Program-made: the position numbers and the translations under genes | Shown here: in pieces, positions 1-5,062 of the stretch | Layout: every line of letters begins with the position of its first letter | How positions within the stretch are numbered: position 1 is the first letter of the stretch | Assembly (NCBI GenBank): GCA_964458575.1 | Contig: CAYWMD010000107.1 | Coordinates: 1-5,062 of the forward strand | DNA from: CAYWMD01 sp964458575 | GTDB taxonomy: Bacteria > Verrucomicrobiota > Verrucomicrobiia > Limisphaerales > JADLHS01 | Direction of reading: 5' to 3' | DNA: 5,062 nucleotides | The notes under the pieces: model-generated | The model's input: the letters and a program-made list of their open reading frames with translations, nothing else | What the model was told of the DNA's origin: nothing | Databases searched by the model: none

Positions 1-1371
1 GCCGCCCAGCTCGCGCGCGTCCAGCAGAAACGGCGCGACCATCTTCACCAGTTGCGCTTCCCCGAACCGATACAGCACCAGGAACAGGAGCAGCACGCCA
101 ATCCGATCCTTGGCAAAAAACGCGCCGAACGTCTTGAAGAATTCCTTGATGAAGGCCGGAATGTTGTGCGCGTCCCCGGGTCGGTCGCCGGCCGGACGCG
201 GCAGGATCAATTTGTGCCAGACGCCAAACAGGCCGAACAACCCGGTGAGGACGAAGAACGTGATCGTCCATGAAAGGGGAATGTTGCCCGACCGGACCGC
301 GAACACGGCGCTGGTCTGGGTCTTGAGCTTCGGGTCGAGTTGAAACACCGCCAGCGCGGGCTTGTTCCAATTGGAATCGTCGAACACCAGCCGGGCACCC
401 TCGACGAGGGCCACGCTCTTGTCGCCGGATTGAAACGCCGGGGTGACGACGATTTCGCGGCCGGGCGGCCGGGACAGATGCAACGAAACCACGCCCACAT
501 TGCCGGCGACGTCGCTCTTGGCCTTGGTCTCCGGCCCGAAATGCGCGCGTAGAAAGTTCCCTGCCGGTTCGGAGATGGTGCGCGTCCACCACGACGGTTT
601 GGCATCCGGCCGGCCGGCCAGCTTGGCGCGTTGCTGGGTTCGGATGAAATGATTCGTCGTGTTCCGGGCATTGGTGGCGGCAATCAAGGCGCTGATTTCC
701 GCCTTGGGCCGGGGTTGAGGGGCGATTTCGACCTGCCCAGGTTCGACCACGAGCACCAACTCGCTTCCCGCATTCGTGCCGGTTGAAAGCACTTCGGGCT
801 TCAGCGTCTGCATCAACGCGGCGTCCGGTTTGGCCGCAACCGGCAGGGTTACTTGCGGCAGACCGGTGTGCGCTTGAATGTAGCCGGCCAGGATGACCAG
901 CAACCCCTGCCCGGTGATCATCGAGATGCGAAAGAACGTGCTGCGGATGCCGACGAAAAACGCCTGCTGCTTTTCCGTCAACGCCAGCATGTAAAAACCG
1001 TCTGCCGCGATGTCGTGCGTGGCCGAACTGAACGCAACGAGATAAAAGAAAACCAGCGTCGCCTTGAAAAAGACCGGCAGCGGAATGCTCAACCCCACCG
1101 CGGCAAAGCCCGCGCCCAGCAACAGTTGCATCCCCCAGATCCATAACCGGCGCGTCTTGAGGATGTCCACCACCGGACTCCAAAGCGGCTTGATCACCCA
1201 CGGCAGATAAAGCCAGGCCGTGTAGAACGCGATGTCGGCGTTCGAAATCCCCAGGCTCTTGTACATGATCACCGACATCGTGTTGACCACGGCGAAAGGC
1301 AGCCCTTGCGCCAGATACAGCGTGGGAATCCACGCCCACGGATTTCGGGAGGTGGGATTTGGAGTGGCCAT
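1..1371 (-). CDS. AmpG-like MFS permease with large periplasmic insert (partial, C-terminus beyond window)
   Basis: An open frame of 457 codons without a stop runs off the left edge, so the C-terminal half of the transporter is missing. The start is fixed: a TAA stop lies in frame two codons before ATG 1371, and the next Met is residue 32. About seven hydrophobic segments are visible, at roughly residues 13-33, 46-64, 76-95, 98-117, 137-163, 366-387 and 423-449. KPLWSPVVD (61-69) follows the second segment and SSATHDIAADG (115-125) the fourth. Both match motifs of the AmpG/PAT branch of the major facilitator superfamily, whose founder imports anhydromuropeptides for cell-wall recycling. A polar stretch of about 200 residues (165-365) lies between segments 5 and 6, which standard topology places in the periplasm; classical AmpG lacks it. 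The substrate is unknown. No Shine-Dalgarno sequence is visible, and a hairpin ends 7 nt before the ATG. The gene lies 31 nt behind ileS in the same direction, so co-transcription is likely. The MFS call is firm; muropeptide transport is only a guess. Confidence 0.9.
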   Translation of the reverse strand, partial: MATPNPTSRNPWAWIPTLYLAQGLPFAVVNTMSVIMYKSLGISNADIAFYTAWLYLPWVIKPLWSPVVDILKTRRLWIWGMQLLLGAGFAAVGLSIPLPVFFKATLVFFYLVAFSSATHDIAADGFYMLALTEKQQAFFVGIRSTFFRISMITGQGLLVILAGYIQAHTGLPQVTLPVAAKPDAALMQTLKPEVLSTGTNAGSELVLVVEPGQVEIAPQPRPKAEISALIAATNARNTTNHFIRTQQRAKLAGRPDAKPSWWTRTISEPAGNFLRAHFGPETKAKSDVAGNVGVVSLHLSRPPGREIVVTPAFQSGDKSVALVEGARLVFDDSNWNKPALAVFQLDPKLKTQTSAVFAVRSGNIPLSWTITFFVLTGLFGLFGVWHKLILPRPAGDRPGDAHNIPAFIKEFFKTFGAFFAKDRIGVLLLFLVLYRFGEAQLVKMVAPFLLDARELGG

Positions 1372-1378
1372 GAGTTAA

Positions 1379-1399
1379 GCGGGCGAACACATCGCCCGC
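1379..1399 (-). promoter_or_regulatory. GC-rich hairpin between ileS and the permease gene
   Basis: A perfect 8-bp inverted repeat (GCGGGCGA and TCGCCCGC) encloses a 5-nt loop. In the direction of the genes it begins 3 nt after the ileS stop codon and ends 7 nt before the permease ATG, so it fills the place of a ribosome binding site. It is followed by TTAACTC rather than a real T-run. A complete intrinsic terminator is therefore unlikely. Partial attenuation, RNA stabilisation or translational control of the second gene are possible. The structure is seen directly; its function is inferred. Confidence 0.5.
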
Positions 1400-1402
1400 C
1401 GT

Positions 1403-4282
1403 TCAAGTGTTAACAGATTTCACCGCTTCGACGCAACGGCCGCAAAGCGTCGGGTGTCCGGCTTCCTCGCCGACATCCGTTTCCCAATGCCAGCAGCGCT
1501 CGCACTTCTGGCCCTCGGCACGGACGACTTCAACCGGCACCACCCCGTCGCCGCTGGTTTCGACTTCGAGTTGGGAAACATTGGCCAGTTCGCGAAACGC
1601 TTCGAGATGGGTCTTGGCGTCCACCAGCAACGGGTCCGAGCCGCGCAGAATGACGCGGGCTTCAAGGGATTTGCCGATGGTCTTGGCCTGCCGCGCCTTT
1701 TCCAGTTCGGGCAGGATTTTTTCGCGCAACGCAAACAAGCCTCGCCACGCGCTGGTCTCGGCATCAGACCGTGGGAACGCGGCCGGCTTCAGCGCCGCTT
1801 CATGAATCGATCCGGTCGGCTTGCCGGGGATAAACTCCCACGCCTCATCCGTGGTGAACGCCAGAATCGGCCCAAGCACCTGGCAGAGGCCGGTGACAAG
1901 GCGGTGCAGCGCGGTCTGCGTTGAGCGGCGGCGCGGCGAATTCGCCGGATCGGTGTAAAGCCGGTCCTTGATGACGTCGTGGTAAACTGAAGAAAGTTCC
2001 ACGGCGATGAACTGGCTGAGCCGTTGATAGACGACGTGGAATTCGTAGTTTTCGTAGGCCGCAATGACTTCAGCTTCGAGTTTTGCAAACTCGCCAAGGA
2101 TCCAACGATCCAAGCCCGTGAGCTTGTCATTGGTCACGGTGTGCTGTGCCGGATCAAAGTCGTAAAGGTTGGAAAGCTGGTAGCGCAACGCGTTGCGAAT
2201 GCCGCGATAGGTCTCGCTGACCTTGTTGATGCGTTCCTCGCTCACGACGATGTCGTTGCGGTAATCCTGCGATGCAACCCAGAGACGCAGAACGTCCGCA
2301 CCCCATTTCTTCACGTAGGCCTCGGCGGTCTGTGGTTTCTCGTAACCGCCCTGCGTCTGTTTGCTCTTGGAAATTTTTTCGCGGTCGGCATCCACCATGA
2401 AGCCGTGGGTCAGCACAGTCTTGAACGGTGCCGCGCCGTTGCCCGCCAGCGACAGCAACAACGATGATTGAAACCAACCGCGATGCTGGTCCGAACCTTC
2501 GAGGTAAACGTCAGCTTGGAACGGCTTGTCCTTGCCGGAAATTTCTTTGCGCCGGGCAATCACCGCGCGGGACGAGCTGCCCGAATCAATCCACACATCC
2601 AGGGTGTCGTTGGACTTGGCGACGGCTTCTGATCCCTTCCAATCCTTCGGCTTTGCCAGCGACCAAAGTTCGGCCGCCGATTTCTCGAACCAAACATTCG
2701 AGCCGTGCTTTTCGACCAGGTCAGCCACGTTGCGAACAATTCGCGCGTCAAGAATGGGTTCGCCTTTGGCGTCGTAAAACGCGGGAATCGGCACGCCCCA
2801 AGTGCGCTGACGCGAGATGCACCAGTCGGGCCGCGATTGCACGGCGCCTTTGATGCGATTGACACCCCAATCGGGAATCCACGTCACGCGGTCAATCTCG
2901 GCAAGGGCTTGTTCGCGGAAGCTGGCTGCGCTCGTGAGAGCGCGGCTAAAATTTCCACTGGCAGAGGTTTGCCGCGAACTCACGTTCGCAGCCACATGGT
3001 CAATCTTGATAAACCACTGATCCATCGCCCGGAAGATCACCGGCGTCTTGCTCCGCCAGCAATGCGGGTAGCTGTGATGGTAATTCTCCTGATGCAACAG
3101 CGCCTTGCGCACGCGCAGCTCGTGCAACGCGACTTCATTCGCGTCGCTTTTGCCGTGCTTCTCCAAAATGGATTTGCCGAGCATTTCGGCGGGCATCTGC
3201 TGTTCGACCGGCAGATCGTTCGTATGCGCAAAGGCGCCGTCGTCATTCACCGGCGAATAAATCGGCAGGCCGTTGGCACGACCCAGGTTGTAGTCGTCCA
3301 GGCCATGTCCCGGCGCGATGTGGACAAAACCCGTGCCGGTGTCGTTTGTCACAAACGCGTCACCTGCGAAAAGTTTTCCGGTCCGGTTGCAGAACGGATG
3401 CTGGTATTGAAGCTCGGCGAGTTGACCGCCTTCGAGACTGCGGACGATCTGATAATCCTGCCAGCCGCAGTTCTCCGCCACCGCCGCGAGCAACATCGCC
3501 GAGACAATGAATTGCTCCTCGCCCACCTGCGCGAGCGAATAGCTGAACGTGGAGTTGTAAGCCACAGCAAGGTTCGCCGGCAAAGTCCACGGCGTCGTCG
3601 TCCAGATGACGATGTTCACGCCGGGCCGGCCCACGACGGGGAATTTCACGAATACGCTCTGGCTGACGTGGTCCTTGTATTCGACCTCAGCCTCCGCGAG
3701 CGCCGTGCGGCAGGGGATGCTCCAATAAACCGGCTTCTTCCCGCGATAGACAAAGCCCTTCTCCACGATGTCCACGAACAGGCGCAACTCGTCGGCTTCG
3801 TATTCCTTGTTCAGCGTGAGGTAGGGATTGTCCCAATCGCCCAGCACGCCCAGGTGTTTGAATTGCGTGCGCTGGATGTCAATGTATTTGCGGGCGTAGG
3901 CGTCGCAGGCATTGCGGATCGTGGCGGCATCGGCGTTCGTGTCACCCGCCTTGCGCATGTCCTGCGAAACTTTGAACTCAATCGGCAGTCCGTGACAATC
4001 CCAGCCCGGCACGTAGGGGGCGCTGAAGCCGCGGAGCGTCTTGTATTTGATGATGATGTCCTTGAGAATCTTGTTCAGCGCCGTGCCCACGTGGACATCA
4101 CCGTTGGCGAAGGGTGGGCCATCGTGCAGGACGAATTTGGGTGCGCTTTTCCGCGCCGCTTGAATGTTCTCGTAAAGCTTGCCCGCTTCCCATTTTTTGA
4201 GCCGTTCCGGTTCGCGCGTCACCAGGTCGGCTTTCATCGGAAAGTCGGTGCGCGGCAGGTTGAGCGTGTTTTTGTAGTCCAT
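1403..4282 (-). CDS. ileS: Isoleucyl-tRNA synthetase (complete, 959 aa, with in-frame palindromic insertion)
   Basis: A cytoplasmic class Ia aminoacyl-tRNA synthetase that charges tRNA-Ile with isoleucine using ATP and hydrolyses mischarged Val-tRNA. Visible in order: the HIGH-type motif in HDGPPFANGDVHVGT (53-67, here HVGT), WDCHGLPIE (94-102), editing-domain motifs TTTPWTLPAN (228-237) and GTGFVHIAPGHGLDDY (316-331), WCISRQRTWGVPIP (487-500), EGSDQHRGWFQSS (595-607), the KMSKS loop as KISKS (636-640), and a C-terminal zinc knuckle with Cys 927, 930, 947 and 950. The length is slightly above the usual 930-940 residues. The difference is a Ser/Ala-rich insertion at about 430-454 encoded by a palindromic DNA element. 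The chosen ATG gives the usual N-terminus MDYKNTLNLPRTDFPM. The frame stays open for 100 further codons upstream, but that part is unlike IleS and runs antisense through an inserted mobile element. No clear Shine-Dalgarno is present, and the candidate promoter implies a very short leader. All catalytic, editing and zinc motifs are intact, so the enzyme is probably functional. Confidence 0.98.
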   Translation of the reverse strand: MDYKNTLNLPRTDFPMKADLVTREPERLKKWEAGKLYENIQAARKSAPKFVLHDGPPFANGDVHVGTALNKILKDIIIKYKTLRGFSAPYVPGWDCHGLPIEFKVSQDMRKAGDTNADAATIRNACDAYARKYIDIQRTQFKHLGVLGDWDNPYLTLNKEYEADELRLFVDIVEKGFVYRGKKPVYWSIPCRTALAEAEVEYKDHVSQSVFVKFPVVGRPGVNIVIWTTTPWTLPANLAVAYNSTFSYSLAQVGEEQFIVSAMLLAAVAENCGWQDYQIVRSLEGGQLAELQYQHPFCNRTGKLFAGDAFVTNDTGTGFVHIAPGHGLDDYNLGRANGLPIYSPVNDDGAFAHTNDLPVEQQMPAEMLGKSILEKHGKSDANEVALHELRVRKALLHQENYHHSYPHCWRSKTPVIFRAMDQWFIKIDHVAANVSSRQTSASGNFSRALTSAASFREQALAEIDRVTWIPDWGVNRIKGAVQSRPDWCISRQRTWGVPIPAFYDAKGEPILDARIVRNVADLVEKHGSNVWFEKSAAELWSLAKPKDWKGSEAVAKSNDTLDVWIDSGSSSRAVIARRKEISGKDKPFQADVYLEGSDQHRGWFQSSLLLSLAGNGAAPFKTVLTHGFMVDADREKISKSKQTQGGYEKPQTAEAYVKKWGADVLRLWVASQDYRNDIVVSEERINKVSETYRGIRNALRYQLSNLYDFDPAQHTVTNDKLTGLDRWILGEFAKLEAEVIAAYENYEFHVVYQRLSQFIAVELSSVYHDVIKDRLYTDPANSPRRRSTQTALHRLVTGLCQVLGPILAFTTDEAWEFIPGKPTGSIHEAALKPAAFPRSDAETSAWRGLFALREKILPELEKARQAKTIGKSLEARVILRGSDPLLVDAKTHLEAFRELANVSQLEVETSGDGVVPVEVVRAEGQKCERCWHWETDVGEEAGHPTLCGRCVEAVKSVNT
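2923..2994. repeat. 72-bp REPIN-like palindromic element inserted in frame within ileS
   Basis: Two 24-nt arms (2923-2946 and 2971-2994) are inverted copies pairing at 20 of 24 positions around a 24-nt spacer. Each arm also folds alone: GCGCTC-GTGA-GAGCGC at 2928-2943 and GCGAAC-TCAC-GTTCGC at 2974-2989, both with perfect 6-bp stems. The outer five bases (TGGCT and AGCCA) match fully. The length is 24 codons, so the reading frame survives. The encoded residues, about 430-454, are Ser/Ala/Thr-rich. They fall between DQWFIKID and FREQALAEID, where E. coli IleS has only two or three residues. This layout resembles REPIN/BIME elements (paired inverted REP hairpins mobilised by RAYT transposases) or Rickettsia palindromic elements inside genes. 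The palindrome is seen directly; the class and mobility are inferred, and no transposase for it lies in the window. Confidence 0.85.
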
Positions 4283-4301
4283 CGCCGGTTTCGGAGGCCA
4301 A

Positions 4302-4330
4302 ACGGTAACAACCACAGGACGCAGTGTCAA
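4302..4330 (-). promoter_or_regulatory. ileS: Candidate sigma70-type promoter of ileS
   Basis: On the minus strand a perfect -35 box TTGACA (4330-4325) is followed after 17 bp by TACCGT (4307-4302), which keeps the first, second and last bases of TATAAT. Transcription would start near 4295, leaving a leader of about 13 nt. That agrees with the lack of a Shine-Dalgarno sequence before ATG 4282. The promoter lies between ileS and the mobile element, whose end is about 19 bp beyond the -35 box, so the insertion would have spared the core promoter. The -10 match is weak, so this remains a candidate. Confidence 0.45.
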
Positions 4331-4348
4331 CGAACCGACAGGCCGGGG

Positions 4349-4370
4349 GTATGATTGGAAGTGACGGTCA
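4349..4370 (+). repeat. Left terminal inverted repeat of the ISKra4-type element
   Basis: 22 bp matching the reverse complement of 4987-5008 at 20 positions; the inner 14 bases (GGAAGTGACGGTCA) are identical. A run of G (4345-4348) precedes it and may belong to the true tip, but the right end does not show the matching bases. It lies 66 bp upstream of the ileS start. Confidence 0.9.
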
Positions 4371-4439
4371 CAGGAGTAATGTTTCATAAGTGATTTAGGC
4401 CTGGCTCCTTGGAAGGGTTTTGTATATTTGCAGTGGTTC

Positions 4440-4989
4440 ATGAACGATGAACTACCGAGATCCAAAAACGTTTCCACTCTGCGTCGCCCGCTGGAAGAGC
4501 GGTTGGCGCATCGGCCCGACGTGCGGGCCCGTCTGCACGAACTGGCCGACACGCTCGACCAATCCGTCACCGACGACTGCACCGCCGATGAAGCCGAAGA
4601 ACGCGTGAGCGCGCAGGTGCGGCAATTGGCTCAGGCGATTCTGGGCCAGTGGGCGCACGAAGCCGAGGCCCACACCCAAGCCCAGGTGCCCCAGCGCCAT
4701 CCGGAAGCCATTCACTACGGTAAAAGAACGCTGAGGTGGCAGACCACCTTTGGCTGGGTGGAGGTCCCGGAGACGCCATGGCGTCTGGGCCGGCGCGGCC
4801 GACTGCTGCGAGCCTGTTGCGAACGGGCGGGGGTGAGTCCGCGCGGCCGTTCGCGCCGCTTGCAACGGGCGCTGGTGGATTTCGGTGCCGAGGAAAGTTT
4901 CGCCCGAAGCGATGCTGGGCCTGCGTGTGGCCCGCGCCAACCAACTCTGGTCGCGCTACTGGTCCACGCCAAAACTCACCCACAATTGA
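4440..4989 (+). pseudogene. ISKra4-family transposase remnant: N-terminal third joined out of frame to C-terminal tail
   Basis: From ATG 4440 the frame reads about 155 residues resembling the ISKra4 N-terminal region: the DCTADEAEERV helix (4576-4608), then KRTLRWQTTFGWVEV, RRGRLLRACCERAGVSPRG and LQRALVDFGAEESF (to about 4902). A full transposase would continue into its DDE-type catalytic domain. Here the sequence instead shifts to the +1 frame at about 4903-4911 and reads EAMLGLRVARANQLWSRYW and a stop (4906-4989), which looks like the normal C-terminus of the family. The original frame stays open to 5021, but those residues have no family resemblance. A TTG 12 nt upstream (4428) is a possible alternative start, but the ATG is preferred. 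TATATT (4423-4428) is a possible -10 box without a convincing -35. A middle segment of perhaps 700-800 nt seems to have been deleted, so no active enzyme can result. The family assignment is from remembered motifs. Confidence 0.83.
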
Positions 4990-5008
4990 CCGTCACTTCC
5001 ATTCACAC
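4987..5008 (-). repeat. Right terminal inverted repeat of the ISKra4-type element
   Basis: Inverted copy of 4349-4370 with two mismatches, both in the outer part. Its first three bases are the TGA stop of the residual transposase C-terminal frame. Beyond 5008 the sequence no longer mirrors the left side, apart from isolated bases. Confidence 0.9.
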
Positions 5009-5062
5009 GGGCGCAACTTGACACCACCACCATAATGGGGGTGTGAACGGTTCCTCATCCGA
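5009..5062. other. Non-coding flank with a possible second IS-like end at 5037-5050
   Basis: No gene is visible in these 54 bases. GGGGGTGTGAACGG (5037-5050) matches the bases at the left tip of the element (4345-4358, GGGGGTATGATTGG) at 11 of 14 positions in the same orientation. It also pairs as an imperfect inverted repeat with TTGACACCACC (5018-5028; 9 of 11 positions, 8-nt loop). This may be the beginning of another related mobile element that continues past the window, or chance in G-rich sequence. Confidence 0.35.

Larger units (their letters stand above)
4349..5008 (+). mobile_element. Internally deleted ISKra4-type insertion sequence (about 660 bp, non-autonomous)
   Basis: Inverted repeats at 4349-4370 and 4987-5008 match at 20 of 22 positions, including 14 identical innermost bases, and enclose a broken transposase gene. 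Full ISKra4-family elements are usually well over 1.2 kb with a transposase of about 400 residues or more. Here only the first third and the last 28 or so codons remain, and the catalytic centre is absent. The stop codon of the residual C-terminal frame (4987-4989) overlaps the right inverted repeat, as is common in compact insertion sequences. The outer boundaries are uncertain by a few bases because similarity fades outside 4349 and 5008, and no target duplication is clear. The element points away from ileS. It could still be moved by a transposase supplied from a full copy elsewhere. Confidence 0.82.

Noticed and set aside
207..683. 158-codon minus-strand frame overlapping the permease
   Set aside because: It is in another frame from the permease, which is open without interruption from 1371 to 1 and shows membrane segments and MFS motifs. 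The Pro/Arg/Ser-rich translation is typical of a shadow frame.
1454..1924. Plus-strand open frames over the 3' part of ileS
   Set aside because: They are antisense shadows of the IleS C-terminal region with no start signal or domain of their own.
2923..2994. CRISPR array or tRNA gene as an explanation for the hairpins within ileS
   Set aside because: There are only two units, in inverted rather than direct orientation, with no spacers of regular length and no cloverleaf. The sequence is also translated in frame.
4283..4348. T-box leader or other riboswitch ahead of ileS
   Set aside because: Only 66 bp separate ileS from the mobile element, there is no T-box sequence or terminator hairpin, and the predicted leader is about 13 nt.
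2705..4354. 549-codon open frame on the plus strand, antisense to ileS
   Set aside because: It lies over a gene with clear IleS motifs and is a codon-bias shadow of high-G+C coding sequence; its translation (Arg/Val/His-rich) shows no recognisable domain.
4283..4582. 100-codon upstream extension of the ileS reading frame (giving 1059 residues)
   Set aside because: The extra residues do not resemble IleS and are antisense to the inserted ISKra4-type element. The conserved N-terminus begins at ATG 4282, and a candidate promoter lies inside the extension.
4341..5016. Target-site duplication flanking the mobile element
   Set aside because: The bases just outside the inverted repeats (GGCCGGGG on the left, GGCGCAAC on the right) share only the first three bases, and the exact tips are uncertain, so no duplication can be claimed.
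4990..5021. Tail of the original transposase frame past the right inverted repeat
   Set aside because: After about 4903 this frame has no similarity to the family; the genuine C-terminus is in the +1 frame and stops at 4989.

Overview
The window (about 58-60% G+C by eye) looks like chromosomal DNA of a Verrucomicrobiota bacterium, probably of the Pedosphaera/Limisphaerales (subdivision 3) type. That placement is inference. It rests on the style of the isoleucyl-tRNA synthetase (HVGT and KISKS variants of the class I signatures), on the AmpG-like permease with a large periplasmic insert, and on an ISKra4-type transposase common in Verrucomicrobia and Planctomycetes. No rRNA or other firm taxonomic marker is present.

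Layout. Positions 1-1371 (minus) hold the first 457 codons of an AmpG-like major facilitator permease that runs off the left edge. A 31-nt gap containing a strong 8-bp hairpin separates it from ileS (1403-4282, minus), a complete 959-residue isoleucyl-tRNA synthetase. Both genes point the same way and are close enough to share a transcript. A candidate sigma70-type promoter (TTGACA, 17 bp, TACCGT) lies just ahead of ileS. About 66 bp upstream of the ileS start is a short mobile element of about 660 bp (about 4349-5008). It has near-perfect 22-bp terminal inverted repeats and carries the N-terminal third of an ISKra4-family transposase joined, out of frame, to its last 28 or so codons. This is an internally deleted copy that cannot move by itself. 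The last 54 bases hold no gene but contain a 14-bp sequence resembling the left end of the same element, so a second copy or relative may begin there.

The most unusual structure is inside ileS. A 72-bp palindromic element (2923-2994) sits in frame in the coding sequence and adds about 24 residues that typical bacterial IleS proteins lack. Its two 24-nt arms pair at 20 of 24 positions. Each arm is also a perfect 6-bp hairpin with a GTGA (GNRA-type) loop on one strand. The four mismatches between the arms are exactly the changes that keep each local hairpin perfect. This is the architecture of a REPIN (two inverted REP hairpins) or of a Rickettsia-style palindromic element, here tolerated inside an essential enzyme.

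Functionally, ileS is housekeeping translation, and the permease is probably cell-wall related or a solute importer of unknown substrate. The mobile element has no role in either, but it has replaced whatever once lay upstream of the ileS promoter.
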